Assembly: GCF_049933045.1 (NCBI RefSeq)
Contig: NZ_CP187926.1
Span: 4,030,001-4,094,000 of the forward strand
Source of the DNA: Pseudocolwellia sp049933045
GTDB lineage: Bacteria; Pseudomonadota; Gammaproteobacteria; Enterobacterales; Alteromonadaceae
Length of the DNA stretch: 64,000 bases
Direction of reading: 5' to 3'
In this document: piece after piece, positions 18,664-28,045 of the stretch
Position numbering within the stretch: the stretch's first letter is position 1
Layout of the letters: each line of letters starts with the position of its first letter
Program-made: the position numbers and the translations under genes
Notes under the pieces: model-generated
Seen by the model: the letters and a program-made list of their open reading frames with translations, nothing else
Told to the model about the DNA's origin: nothing
Database searches by the model: none

Positions 18664-19833
18664 TTAGTACTTAGCGATTAAGTTAGTGGTATCAATCGAA
18701 CCTAATGTAAAGGCAATGCCATCACTATCAATCGTTACGTTATTTGGTGTAATTGTCATACCTGGACCTACACGTGCAGGACCGTTTACAGCAATAATGT
18801 CACCTTCAACTAAACCTGAAGTGATCGCACGTAATTTACCGTAACGCTCGCCCACTTCAACAAGGCGGTACTGTAAAACGTTATCTGCATTAACCACTAA
18901 GATGAAGTTATTTTCTAAATCTGTACCAATAGCTCTAGCAGGAACAATAATTTGTTCAGTAATGGCATTAGCCGCTACTTTAATACGAGCAAAAGAACCT
19001 GTACGTAATTGGTTAGTATCATCTTCAAAAACAGCACGAACACGCAAAGTACCTGTAGAAGGATTAATACGGTTATCAATAAAATCGATATGACCACCGT
19101 AAGCAAAATCTTTTTGACCTACTTTTTGCATTACAACGTGTTGCTTGCTTTCTGCCGTAACGTCGCTGAATGATTGGTTCCATGTCCGCTCATCAATATC
19201 AAAGTAAGCGTACATTTTTTTATTAGAAACAATTGACGTAAGAATGCTTTGACCCGCAATAACGTTATTACCTTTAGTAATATTAGCGCGCGAGATAACA
19301 CCATCAATTGGCGAACGAATAGAAGCAAACTCTACATCAAGTTCAGCCGCTACAATTTGAGCTTCTAAGGCAGCAACTTGTGCAGCACGTTGACGTAATG
19401 TTGATTTACGTGATTCAACTTCTTCCGTTGAAATAGCGTTACGCTCTGCTAATTTAACCGCACGTTTTGATTCGCTTTTCGCTTGCTCGTACGCAGCTTT
19501 AGCACTAACAACTTGAGCGTTTAAACTTGAAACAATCGCTTCAAAAGGACGTCCATCAAGTTGAAATAATAAGTCACCATGAGAAACTTTATCGCCTTCG
19601 ATGAAATCAATATGGTTAATAACACCTGAAATTCTTGGCATTAAAGCCACTTCTTCTGGTGATTCAAGACGTGTTGTATAGGTGTGCCAGTTTTGCACGG
19701 GTTTAACTAAAACTTCAGCCACATCAATTGGTTGATGAAGTTGCTGTGCGGCTTCTTTCGATGCTGTTTCTTCACAACCTGAAAGAACAATAGTTAACGC
19801 TAATAGGGCAGAAACGAATAGATATTTGAACAT
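18664..19833 (-). CDS. RND efflux periplasmic adaptor lipoprotein (MFP)
   Basis: The 389-residue protein has a lipobox (VLSGC, Cys20), a biotinyl-lipoyl-like hairpin domain with a long alpha-helical hairpin in the middle (about 100-160), and beta-barrel and membrane-proximal domains. It matches AcrA/MexA-type adaptors, which join the RND pump to the outer-membrane channel. It is the first gene of the operon. Its promoter must lie in the 118 bp shared with the divergent LysR gene, where a perfect 8-bp inverted repeat sits, which suggests control by that regulator. Confidence 0.92.
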   Translation of the reverse strand: MFKYLFVSALLALTIVLSGCEETASKEAAQQLHQPIDVAEVLVKPVQNWHTYTTRLESPEEVALMPRISGVINHIDFIEGDKVSHGDLLFQLDGRPFEAIVSSLNAQVVSAKAAYEQAKSESKRAVKLAERNAISTEEVESRKSTLRQRAAQVAALEAQIVAAELDVEFASIRSPIDGVISRANITKGNNVIAGQSILTSIVSNKKMYAYFDIDERTWNQSFSDVTAESKQHVVMQKVGQKDFAYGGHIDFIDNRINPSTGTLRVRAVFEDDTNQLRTGSFARIKVAANAITEQIIVPARAIGTDLENNFILVVNADNVLQYRLVEVGERYGKLRAITSGLVEGDIIAVNGPARVGPGMTITPNNVTIDSDGIAFTLGSIDTTNLIAKY

Positions 19834-19906
19834 TATAAAACTCCTAGGATAATGACGTGATCATACGGACTTTATGTGTAGAGAAAAAGAATGGATTTTA
19901 ACATTC

Positions 19907-19929
19907 ATTGGTGCCAAAATTGCACCAAT
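19907..19929. promoter_or_regulatory. Candidate LysR operator between the efflux operon and lysR-type gene
   Basis: The perfect inverted repeat ATTGGTGC-N7-GCACCAAT lies in the divergent gap, 23 nt before the regulator start and 74 nt before the efflux start. LysR proteins usually bind interrupted palindromes (T-N11-A type) in such places; this site fits that form. Confidence 0.6.
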
Positions 19930-19951
19930 AGAAATAACCAATGAGCGCAAT

Positions 19952-20896
19952 ATGGACACAAGTAGTCGATTACTTTTACTGTTAGACGTTGTAGCAAGGG
20001 GTTCCTTTGCAAAAGCGGCAACGTACAGAAACATTGACCGTTCAGTTATATCAAAACAGATAAGTCGCTTAGAAGATGAGCTGGGTGTTCGGCTATTAAA
20101 TAGAACAACTCGCTCGTTTTCGTTAACAGCTGCTGGCGCAGAAATGGTAAAAAAAGCCGAAGAGTTAAGAGCGCTGCTTGGCGATACCATTCAACTGGCT
20201 GAAAATTATCACCGCGAACCTCGCGGTATGTTAAAAATCACCACTTCAATTAATATTGGTAGACGTTATATTCAGCCTATAATTAATGACTTTCAAAAAC
20301 GCTTTCCGCAAGTAGAAGTTGAGTTGTATTTAGATGATCAATTAGTGGATATTGTATCTGGCGGTTTCGATTTAGCTTTTAGAGTAGGTGAGGTAAAAGA
20401 CTCTTCTCTCATTGCTCGTAAAATTGCCCGTAATAGATTGGTATTACTTGCTGCACCTGAGTTTATTGAAACCTACGGTACGCCAGAGTCGATGGAAGAT
20501 CTGATCAACTATCCAGCCGCAAGTTATGCCAGCCAACACATGAAAATTGATAGCGTTCATTACTTCAACGAAAAAAATGAAACTTGCGAGCAAAAGATAA
20601 AAAGTGTTTTCAGATGTAATGATGGTGAAGCTTTGTTAATTAAAGCGTTATCAGGCACTGCATTTGTTTTAGCGCCTGCCTTGCTAGTACAGAATGAGGT
20701 GACAGATGGCTTGTTAGTACCTTTTCTTACTCATGTGAAATTGAAGAATTACAATGATTTATATGCTTTATATCCGCACCGAGATTTACCTGTGAGAACA
20801 CGTTTGTTTTTTGATGCCGTAAAAGATCATTTAGGTAAAGAAACCCCTATTTGGGAAAGTGCGATCCCGAATTTTGATAAGTTATATCAAGGGTAA
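19952..20896 (+). CDS. LysR-family transcriptional regulator
   Basis: The protein has an N-terminal winged helix-turn-helix (about residues 5-60, with the SFAKAA...RNIDRSVISKQISRLE pattern) and a C-terminal effector-binding domain of the periplasmic-binding type, 314 residues in all. The ATG at 19952 gives the normal LysR length; an upstream ATG at 19874 would add 26 residues and run through the palindrome. It is divergent from the MFP-RND-OMF operon, the usual arrangement for a regulator of its neighbour. The subgroup resembles CrgA/AaeR-type regulators of stress or efflux genes, which is a weak guess. Confidence 0.9.
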   Translation: MDTSSRLLLLLDVVARGSFAKAATYRNIDRSVISKQISRLEDELGVRLLNRTTRSFSLTAAGAEMVKKAEELRALLGDTIQLAENYHREPRGMLKITTSINIGRRYIQPIINDFQKRFPQVEVELYLDDQLVDIVSGGFDLAFRVGEVKDSSLIARKIARNRLVLLAAPEFIETYGTPESMEDLINYPAASYASQHMKIDSVHYFNEKNETCEQKIKSVFRCNDGEALLIKALSGTAFVLAPALLVQNEVTDGLLVPFLTHVKLKNYNDLYALYPHRDLPVRTRLFFDAVKDHLGKETPIWESAIPNFDKLYQG

Positions 20897-21005
20897 TCTC
20901 TAAAGATCACAGAGCTTAAAGTACGCTGAGCGATCAATTGTCACAACACAAATAGATGAGATGTGTTTTAATCCATCTCAATTTTACCTAAAGGATTTCA
21001 ATTAC

Positions 21006-21926
21006 ATGCCTGTTTTCATAAATGCTGAAGATGTTAAAAATAACTTATCTTGGTCAGAACTTTGTGATGCTTTACATGAAGGCCATCAAGCGCCTCAAGC
21101 AGATATCGACGATATATTATTTAAACAAGGTGACAATGCAGTATTAAACCGAGCGGCATGGATCAAAGGTAAAGGTATAGGTGTAAAAACAGCTACGATA
21201 TTTCCAAATAACGCCAATCGCTCACCTGCTTTACCCAACGTACAAGCGGTTTTTACCTTGTTTGATGATGAAAATGGACAACCATTAGCCTTTATAGACG
21301 GCAACTTAGTCACCAAGTGGAAAACAGCAGGGGACTCAGTGTTTGCAGCTAAATTACTCGCAAGACCTGATAGCAAAGTATTAACTATTATAGGAGCAGG
21401 CGCTGTTGCTTCATCCATGATAGACGCTTACCGCGCACTATTTCCTCAGCTAGAAACAGTGCAGGTTTGGAATCGTACCTTCGCAAAAGCACAAGAATTA
21501 GCGGCAGAGAAAAACGCTATTGCCATTGAAAGCTTACCTGAAGCATTAAGTAATGCTGATATTGTTTCTTCATCAACAATGTCGACAGCATCATTTATCA
21601 AAGGTGATTGGATAAAGGCAGGAACCCACGTTGATCTAATTGGCGCTTACCGACCCGATATGCGCGAAGCCGATGATGATTTAATTGCTAAATCACGCAT
21701 ATTCGTCGATTCACGTTCAACCGCTATTCATGATATTGGCGAACTTGCTATGCCTATAGAAAATGGCGTTATTAAAGAAGAAGATGTGATTGCTGACTTT
21801 TACCAACTTTGTAATAACCAACAAGGTCGTAAATCAGAAACAGAAATCACACTCTTTAAAAATGGTGGTGGCGCTCATTTAGATTTAATGACCGCGCTAT
21901 ATATTATGGAGAAAGCTAAGAAGTGA
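21006..21926 (+). CDS. Ornithine cyclodeaminase / mu-crystallin family dehydrogenase
   Basis: The 306-residue product shows the family features: LPNVQAVFTLFD, the K-W-K-T-AGDS segment that binds substrate, and a Rossmann motif IIGAGAVAS near residue 128. Members act as ornithine cyclodeaminase, alanine dehydrogenase or pyrroline-2-carboxylate/ketimine reductase, and these cannot be told apart by eye. The ATG at 21006 has AAAGGA 10 nt upstream. An ATG at 20961 would add 15 residues with no ribosome site. Its 3' end overlaps that of the convergent lipoprotein gene by 11 bp. Confidence 0.85.
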   Translation: MPVFINAEDVKNNLSWSELCDALHEGHQAPQADIDDILFKQGDNAVLNRAAWIKGKGIGVKTATIFPNNANRSPALPNVQAVFTLFDDENGQPLAFIDGNLVTKWKTAGDSVFAAKLLARPDSKVLTIIGAGAVASSMIDAYRALFPQLETVQVWNRTFAKAQELAAEKNAIAIESLPEALSNADIVSSSTMSTASFIKGDWIKAGTHVDLIGAYRPDMREADDDLIAKSRIFVDSRSTAIHDIGELAMPIENGVIKEEDVIADFYQLCNNQQGRKSETEITLFKNGGGAHLDLMTALYIMEKAKK

Positions 21927-22746
21927 GTTTAAAAAGCTTTCTTGTAAGGGCTACAAGTAACAAAGCTAAGAAATAATAATGCAATGAACCACCACTGTAA
22001 CCGGCTCTGTGTTCAACTTTAGCGATTTTTTCTTCTTTCACTCTCGTTTTAAATTGAGCCAGTTCTGCATCTAAATTGGTGGTCATGTCAGCGACTGCCA
22101 AACCAAATCCTTCAAGCGACTTTTCTGCCATAGTGTCATCAATGCCAACGGCTGTGGTTCTTTTCTCTATTTTATTAATACCAGGCGCTCTAAAAAGCAT
22201 TTTCTTACTTTTAATATCAAATACCGCAGTATCTACAAAGGTTTGTATCGAATTTTCATTTCCAGGGATCACATACATACCCACTATGGTCCAATACAGT
22301 AGTGCTGCATTATTTTCTAATGACTGAGTCACTTGGTCATATGAAACTAAAGCCATAACATCCACATCATATAGTCTGCCTACTTGCTCTAACGTAGTAA
22401 AACCTTCACCACCATTTAAATAAGTACTTGGGATAATTTCGATGCGATCAATATAATCGTATTTAAGAAATTGTTGTTTTACTTTCTCAAGCAACTCAAC
22501 TTGATCTTTACCGTGCATGCCATTGCTCTGCCAATCTTCTGATGGCACAAAAGCTAAACCCACTTTTACAGGTAAGGCTAATACTGGAATTTCTTGTTTA
22601 TGCTCTGTGCGGCTTTCTTTATTAGGATATAAAAAATCCATCAAGCTGCTAGATTGTGTTTTCTTACCGGTATAATCACTCATTAACGTGCTACATGAGG
22701 TTAATAACATTATTCCTATCAGCATGGTTATTATTCTAGAAATCAT
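21916..22746 (-). CDS. Rhombotarget-type lipoprotein with GlyGly-CTERM-like tail
   Basis: The 276-residue protein has a lipobox at the N-terminus (LLTSC, Cys18) and a C-terminal tail of Gly-Gly-Ser, a hydrophobic helix (YYFLALLLVAL) and basic residues. This double arrangement is that of the rhombotarget lipoprotein family, whose tail is cut by rhombosortase. The middle part is an alpha/beta domain of unknown role. I recognise the family by layout only. A small membrane protein lies 54 bp upstream on the same strand and may be co-transcribed. No rhombosortase gene is in this window. Confidence 0.7.
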   Translation of the reverse strand: MISRIITMLIGIMLLTSCSTLMSDYTGKKTQSSSLMDFLYPNKESRTEHKQEIPVLALPVKVGLAFVPSEDWQSNGMHGKDQVELLEKVKQQFLKYDYIDRIEIIPSTYLNGGEGFTTLEQVGRLYDVDVMALVSYDQVTQSLENNAALLYWTIVGMYVIPGNENSIQTFVDTAVFDIKSKKMLFRAPGINKIEKRTTAVGIDDTMAEKSLEGFGLAVADMTTNLDAELAQFKTRVKEEKIAKVEHRAGYSGGSLHYYFLALLLVALTRKLFKLTS

Positions 22747-22800
22747 CGATATTCCTTTTGATGTTAAATGTCTTATTTAATTATTTTCTCAACGAATTAT

Positions 22801-23043
22801 TCAGTTAAGCCAAGCTATTGAAACAATAATAAGTGCATAAAACAAAATGCCCACTATATATTGCAGAAGGTAACCTTTATTCGATTTCTTTTTAGCTGCT
22901 TTGAACTCGCTATAATTTAAGGTTTGATTCTTCGATGCGCTAAAAGAAGCAAAACCTAAAAGAGTAGCACCTGTTTTATAAAGTAAAAAATCAAAAGCGA
23001 GTGCGACGAAAAGGCTTGGGACAAATTCTAATAATATACTCAT
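22801..23043 (-). CDS. Small membrane protein of unknown function
   Basis: The 80-residue product has a hydrophobic N-terminal segment (about 4-30), a basic middle (KAAKKKSNKG) and a second membrane helix at the C-terminus (about 57-78). That predicts two helices with a cytoplasmic basic loop. I do not recognise a family. It is on the same strand as the rhombotarget-type lipoprotein gene, 54 bp upstream of it. Confidence 0.6.
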   Translation of the reverse strand: MSILLEFVPSLFVALAFDFLLYKTGATLLGFASFSASKNQTLNYSEFKAAKKKSNKGYLLQYIVGILFYALIIVSIAWLN

Positions 23044-23094
23044 TCGACTTTCCTATGTGTGTGATTTTTCATTCAAATTGAGAGGCGACTTTTA

Positions 23095-23550
23095 TTACAG
23101 CGCTTTAGTCATAAACATACTATAGGGATCTAAACTGTAATGTGCAAAAGGCTTACATTCTTGAAAACCAAATTGGCGATAGAGAGTTTGAGCAGGTAAA
23201 AAAGCATCAGCAGTACCTGTTTCTAAACTTAACTGTTTATATGACCGACTTTTGGCTTGTTTAATAATGTGTTCTAACAGCTGGTGTGCAATGCCTTGGC
23301 GTAAGTAATTCATTGATGTGCGCATAGATTTAATTTCACCATGCTCACTATCAAGTTCTTTTAAAGCACCAATTCCAGTAAGATTTTCATTGATCCACAA
23401 ACTAAAAAAGGTGATATCAGACGCTTCTAAGCCTGTTAAATCTAATGCATGCACACTTTCTACAGGAGAATGTTTTAACATATCTTCATGATGCGCTTGT
23501 AGTAAAGCAATTACTTGCTCGGTTCTTAATTCACCAACACGTATATCCAT
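23095..23550 (-). CDS. GNAT-family N-acetyltransferase
   Basis: The 151-residue product has the GNAT core: an acceptor region with IGALKEL, the acetyl-CoA loop in RQGIAHQLLEHII (Q/R-x-x-G-x-A/G type), and the YRQFGFQ element near the C-terminus. It looks like the YsnE/PA4026-type branch of small-molecule acetyltransferases; the substrate is unknown. The ATG at 23550 has AGG 8 nt upstream and fits the domain start. An ATG at 23586 would add 12 residues. Confidence 0.85.
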   Translation of the reverse strand: MDIRVGELRTEQVIALLQAHHEDMLKHSPVESVHALDLTGLEASDITFFSLWINENLTGIGALKELDSEHGEIKSMRTSMNYLRQGIAHQLLEHIIKQAKSRSYKQLSLETGTADAFLPAQTLYRQFGFQECKPFAHYSLDPYSMFMTKAL

Positions 23551-24276
23551 GTTTGCACCTAATTTTTGTTTCAGAGAAGCATTCATCGATCTGTTTATAG
23601 AGTTTACAATTAAGCAGTAGAAAGCATAGTTATTTATTCACTTTCCTTAATCAAGTCTATTATTAAAAGTAAAACTAATAACAAATTATGCTTAATATTT
23701 ACTCATAAATATAAAGGGTTAATAAAATAGACTAAACCCATTTAGTCATCAGTCTTTTCTTAGCATTATCTTATATAAATAACATTTCGCTACACTAAAA
23801 ATCATCATTCGATACTGAATATTAGAGACAAAAAAACCTTTTTTGTCTTTTATTTTGGAATAATCCAGCCGAAGAAACATAAATTACAGACATATTTATA
23901 CACATTTAGACTTTTTAATTTTATGACTTATTCTTCTATTTTTATTAATTGCAGACGGTTTATATCTTGTTGAAAAACAATGTAAAAATAAGGATTTGTT
24001 AATGTATTTTTTATGTTGCTTTAACATCATGTATCAATTCATTTGAAGACTTCTTAATAATTTTAAGTCGTATTATGTGTGTTTTTTATACCCAAAAAAT
24101 TGTTGACTAAAATAAATGTAGGTGGGAGTATGCCCTTGGCTTGGGCTTATGCTCACTTTGGGTTTTTGAAGTGAAATTAAGTTATCGCTCTTTCGGGGAA
24201 GAGCATAGTTTGGCAAATAATAGCAGTACACAGAATGCCATTTCTTAGCTTTAAAACATAAAATTGGGGAAACATC
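23551..24276 (+). other. Long AT-rich leader/promoter region before the porin gene, with two hairpins
   Basis: No gene is supported in these 726 bp. The last 160 bp hold two stem-loops on the plus strand. One, at 24122-24156, pairs GTGGGAGTATGCCC with GGGCTTATGCTCAC across a 7-nt loop (12 of 14 positions pair, counting G-T). The other, at 24187-24204, has a perfect 6-bp stem GCTCTT/AAGAGC. They would lie in the 5' untranslated region of the porin mRNA. The class of any regulatory RNA is not recognised. Confidence 0.5.
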
Positions 24277-25641
24277 ATGTTCAAAAACTATATATCTAAA
24301 GAAACTGTTCAAAAAACACCATCTAAAATTTGTAAAATAGGCTTAGTTGCCGCTGCAGTTATGGCTGTTTCAGCTCCTTCTGTTCAAGCTGCTGTATTTC
24401 TTGACGGTCTAGCAGAAGTTAACTTTTTAGCATTACAAAACTACCAATCAATTCAAGCAAAAGAAGGCGCGTTTCGTCCTGTAGACGAAGAGCAGTCTGA
24501 CGGCTTTGGTCGTTTAAGAGTAAATTTACAACTTAAGTTTCATATCACAGAATTTATTACTGCCGATGTAGATATTGCTGAAGAGCCAAATGACTTCGGT
24601 AATAACGGCGACCGTGACTTTTCATTCCACCAAGATTTTGCCGGTATCGAATTTGAATTACTTGGGATGACAGGTAGAGAGAGTGAAGATTCAGATTTAA
24701 CATTACGTGTAGGTAACATTGGTGCCGCTCCTTTCCAATTTAAAGGTTTCCAAGATGGAGCTGATAACCAAGGTAATGCATTAATTGGTAACGGTATGAC
24801 CGATTATGCAACTGCAGAAAACGGTGCACAGTTAAGTTACAGCAAATCTTTTGAAAGCGGTGTTATTCGTGCTTATAACGTTGCAGCTCACATGACAACA
24901 TCAAGCTTTGGTGAAGCCTTCCAAGAAGATCGCGGTTTTAACTACCGAATTCAAGGTACTCTTGAGTTTGAAGGTGGTTTTAAAGCGGGCTTAAACTTTT
25001 TCCAAGCTAACCAAGGCGATCAATTACGCTTTGAAAACGGCGTTGCAAGCCTTGACGGTTTAACAACAACTAACTATCGCTTTGGTGATGGTGAAAACTA
25101 TAATTTCTCTGCTTCTCCTTCAAGCGAACGTGATACGCATGTTGGCGCGTTACCAGGTCTTGAACAGCAAATTATTCAATTAAATTTAGCCTACCAACCT
25201 AACCCTAATACAAGCCTTATCTTCATGATTGGTCAAACAACTGATGATTATACTTTTGCTGATGCTGCAGGTAATGCAGTAGCTGGCATCACGTATTTAG
25301 GCACTGATGGGGTTGCTGATGCTGCAGGTACTACATTTGATTCTTCAACGGTTATTGAAGGTGAGTCAAAAGTTGAGTACTTCAGTTTAGAAGCACAACA
25401 TTATCTAATTCCTAACAAGCTTTATGTAGCAGCTCGCTACGCAGAAGCTGAAAATACCTCTGAACTTATCGAACAGGTTGACAATACTGTTGAACGTCTT
25501 CAGATCGCTGCTGGTTATTGGTTCAATGACAAAACGCTTTTGAAGTTCGAGTATGTTGATCAAGATGAGGGTGTTAACTCTGGCGGCCAAATTGGCGCAG
25601 GGTTTGACGGTTTCACGTCTGAGATTTCTGTTAAGTTTTAA
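24277..25641 (+). CDS. Outer-membrane porin-like protein next to a polyol ABC importer
   Basis: The 454-residue protein has a long signal peptide ending near VQAA (about residue 39), then alternating beta-strand sequence rich in aromatic and acidic residues and a C-terminal Phe in SVKF, the usual end of an outer-membrane barrel. No specific porin family is recognised with certainty. It precedes the ABC importer by 149 bp on the same strand and probably lets the same sugar or polyol through the outer membrane. Its leader is unusually long and structured, which points to tight control. Confidence 0.75.
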   Translation: MFKNYISKETVQKTPSKICKIGLVAAAVMAVSAPSVQAAVFLDGLAEVNFLALQNYQSIQAKEGAFRPVDEEQSDGFGRLRVNLQLKFHITEFITADVDIAEEPNDFGNNGDRDFSFHQDFAGIEFELLGMTGRESEDSDLTLRVGNIGAAPFQFKGFQDGADNQGNALIGNGMTDYATAENGAQLSYSKSFESGVIRAYNVAAHMTTSSFGEAFQEDRGFNYRIQGTLEFEGGFKAGLNFFQANQGDQLRFENGVASLDGLTTTNYRFGDGENYNFSASPSSERDTHVGALPGLEQQIIQLNLAYQPNPNTSLIFMIGQTTDDYTFADAAGNAVAGITYLGTDGVADAAGTTFDSSTVIEGESKVEYFSLEAQHYLIPNKLYVAARYAEAENTSELIEQVDNTVERLQIAAGYWFNDKTLLKFEYVDQDEGVNSGGQIGAGFDGFTSEISVKF

Positions 25642-25790
25642 ACTTATATTTGCTCAAAATATGACCGGTCTGTTATGTTAATTTCATCGTATGATGATAT
25701 TTCATACAGGCATGGTCACTGACACCTCTAATTCTGATTGTAAGAAAGTCTTTTCTTTCTTCACTCTCATCTAAAGAATAGGAAAAAGAT

Positions 25791-27101
25791 ATGTTAAATA
25801 AATTATGTATTGCAATGTGTGCGGCACTAACTGTAAGCCTACCTGCTTTAGCTGAAACGCTAACAATAGCCACTGTAAATAATGGCGACATGGTCATTAT
25901 GAAAGAGTTAAGTGATGACTTTACCAAAAAGAACCCTAGTATAGATTTAGAATGGGTTACTTTTGAAGAAAACATTCTACGTCAACGTGTTACAACAGAT
26001 GTAGCAACTAAAGGCGGTCAATACGATGTAATGACGATTGGTACTTATGAAGTGCCAATTTGGGCAAAGCGTGGTTGGTTATTACCTTTAGACAAGCTTG
26101 ATGCTAATTACGATATTGATGATTTACTGCCAGCCGTAAGAGATGGATTAACAGTAAACGACAAGCTACATGCTGCGCCGTTTTATGCTGAAAGTTCGAT
26201 GGTAATGTACCGAACTGACTTACTAGCGAAAGCTGGTTTAAAAATGCCTAAAGAGCCAACGTGGAAGTTTATTAAAGAAGCTGCCGCAGCAATGACAGAT
26301 AAAGCCAATAATGTTTATGGTATTTGTTTACGCGGTAAAGCTGGCTGGGGCGAGAACATGGCGTTACTTACGGCTATGTCTAACTCGTTCGGCGCTAAAT
26401 GGTTCGATCAAAAGTGGGAGCCGCAATTAGACAGTAAAGCGTGGCACGACACGGTTGATTATTATGTTTCGTTATTACAAAACTATGGTCCTCCAGGCGC
26501 ATCATCTAACGGTTTCAATGAAAACCTAGCATTATTCCAAACGGGTAAATGTGGTATGTGGATAGATGCAACTGTTGCGGGTTCATTTGTAAGTAACCCT
26601 GAAGATTCGGAAGTTGCAGATAAAGTTGGTTTTGCCTTAGCACCTGATAATGGTCTAGGTAAACGTGGTAACTGGTTGTGGGCATGGTCTCTAGCTGTTC
26701 CTGCAAGTACGAAGAAGTCTGATGCTGCGATGAAATTTGTTAGCTGGGCGACGTCTAAAGAATATTTAGCTTTGGTTGCTAAAGAAAAAGGTTTGGCGAA
26801 AGTTCCTCCTGGAACTCGTCAATCTTTATATAACAACCCTGCTTATATGGAAGCGTCTCCTTTCGCACAAATAACATTAGACTCGATCAATGCTGCGGAT
26901 CCGAATAACCCAACCGTTGACCCAGTTCCATATGTTGGCATTCAGTATGTTGCTATCCCTGAGTTTCAGGGAATAGGAACTGCTGTTGGTCGTCAACTAT
27001 CTGCTGTTCTTGCTGGTCAAATGTCAGTAAAAGAAGGTTTGGCCCGTTCTCAGAAGTTAGTTAAGCGCTCTATGCGTAAAGCTGGTTATCCGAAAAATTA
27101 A
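25791..27101 (+). CDS. ABC importer periplasmic substrate-binding protein (sorbitol/mannitol type)
   Basis: The 436-residue product has a signal peptide (cut near ALAE, residue 22) and the family 1 (MalE-like) extracellular solute-binding fold. The middle and C-terminal motifs (GWGENMALL, GKCGMWIDATVAGS, KRGNWLWAWSLAVP) look most like SmoE/MtlE-type polyol binders. Polyol uptake is therefore the best guess; other sugar alcohols or sugars are possible. A strong stem-loop lies just after its stop codon, before the permease genes. Confidence 0.82.
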   Translation: MLNKLCIAMCAALTVSLPALAETLTIATVNNGDMVIMKELSDDFTKKNPSIDLEWVTFEENILRQRVTTDVATKGGQYDVMTIGTYEVPIWAKRGWLLPLDKLDANYDIDDLLPAVRDGLTVNDKLHAAPFYAESSMVMYRTDLLAKAGLKMPKEPTWKFIKEAAAAMTDKANNVYGICLRGKAGWGENMALLTAMSNSFGAKWFDQKWEPQLDSKAWHDTVDYYVSLLQNYGPPGASSNGFNENLALFQTGKCGMWIDATVAGSFVSNPEDSEVADKVGFALAPDNGLGKRGNWLWAWSLAVPASTKKSDAAMKFVSWATSKEYLALVAKEKGLAKVPPGTRQSLYNNPAYMEASPFAQITLDSINAADPNNPTVDPVPYVGIQYVAIPEFQGIGTAVGRQLSAVLAGQMSVKEGLARSQKLVKRSMRKAGYPKN

Positions 27102-27106
27102 GCCTA

Positions 27107-27142
27107 TGTATAACGAGGTGTGAATATGCATCTCGTTATACA
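27107..27142 (+). promoter_or_regulatory. Intercistronic stem-loop after the binding-protein gene
   Basis: A 14-bp stem (TGTATAACGAGGTG/CATCTCGTTATACA, one G-T pair) with an 8-nt loop lies 5 nt after the stop of the binding-protein gene and ends 26 nt before the next ATG. There is no T run. It probably protects the upstream mRNA or slows readthrough. Confidence 0.7.
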
Positions 27143-27168
27143 ACTTATTATAATTTTAGGAGTACATA

Positions 27169-28041
27169 ATGGCTACTAACAACTCTAGAGCACTGGCTCG
27201 CGCAATGTTATCACCCGCAGTAATATTATTACTGATATGGATGATTGTTCCCTTAGTAATGACCATTTATTTTTCATTCTTGGATTACAATTTGTTCATG
27301 CCAGGTGAGCATGACTTTATTGGTTTACTTAACTACGAGTTCTTTTTAACAGATCCCGCATTTCTTGAATCTTTTTTTAATACCATCATACTCGTTGTGG
27401 GTGTTTTGTTTATTACCTTAGTCGGTGGTACTGGCTTAGCCATATTACTAGACCAAGCTATTTACGGTAGAAACTTTGTTCGCATTATGGTGTTAGCACC
27501 TTTCTTTGTAATGCCTACCGTGTCTGCATTAGTGTGGAAAAATATGTTTATGAATCCTGTTAATGGGTTATTTGCTTATTTTGCTACTTCGCTAGGTTTT
27601 GAGCCTATCGATTTTCTATCTCAAATGCCGTTAGCCTCAATTATTATTATTGTGTCGTGGCAGTGGTTACCGTTTGCATCGCTTATTTTGCTAACGGCTA
27701 TTCAATCGCTTGATCGCGAACAACTTGAAGCAGCTGAACTGGATGGTGCAGGTAAATTTAGCCGATTCAGATTTATGGTATTACCTCACTTGTCACGAGC
27801 AATGACCGCAGTTGTATTAATTGAAACTATTTTCTTGTTGTCTATATTCGCTGAAATATTAGTGACTACAGGTGGTGGTCCAGGTAATTCGTCAACCAAT
27901 ATTAGTTACTTAATCTATTCACAATCATTACTTGAATTTGATGTTGGTATGGGATCAGCAGGTGGGTTAGTCGCCGTTATTATTGCCAATATAGTAGCGA
28001 TTTTCTTGATGCGTATGATCGGCAAGAACATAGAGGGGTAA
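27169..28041 (+). CDS. ABC importer inner-membrane permease, MalF-like (polyol type)
   Basis: The 290-residue protein has six predicted membrane helices. The EAA loop that docks on the ATPase is EAAELDGAGKFSRFRFMVLP (about residues 186-205). It begins like SmoF/MtlF-type permeases rather than long MalF. It is followed after 4 nt by the second permease, so both are made from one message. Confidence 0.88.
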   Translation: MATNNSRALARAMLSPAVILLLIWMIVPLVMTIYFSFLDYNLFMPGEHDFIGLLNYEFFLTDPAFLESFFNTIILVVGVLFITLVGGTGLAILLDQAIYGRNFVRIMVLAPFFVMPTVSALVWKNMFMNPVNGLFAYFATSLGFEPIDFLSQMPLASIIIIVSWQWLPFASLILLTAIQSLDREQLEAAELDGAGKFSRFRFMVLPHLSRAMTAVVLIETIFLLSIFAEILVTTGGGPGNSSTNISYLIYSQSLLEFDVGMGSAGGLVAVIIANIVAIFLMRMIGKNIEG

Positions 28042-28045
28042 GAAG

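Noticed and set aside
24122..24204. Known riboswitch in the porin leader
   Set aside because: The hairpins do not show the conserved core of any class I know, so only an unnamed structure is reported.
24073..24312. Minus-strand open frame of 79 codons over the porin leader
   Set aside because: It overlaps the porin start and the leader hairpins, has no ribosome site and no recognisable protein pattern.
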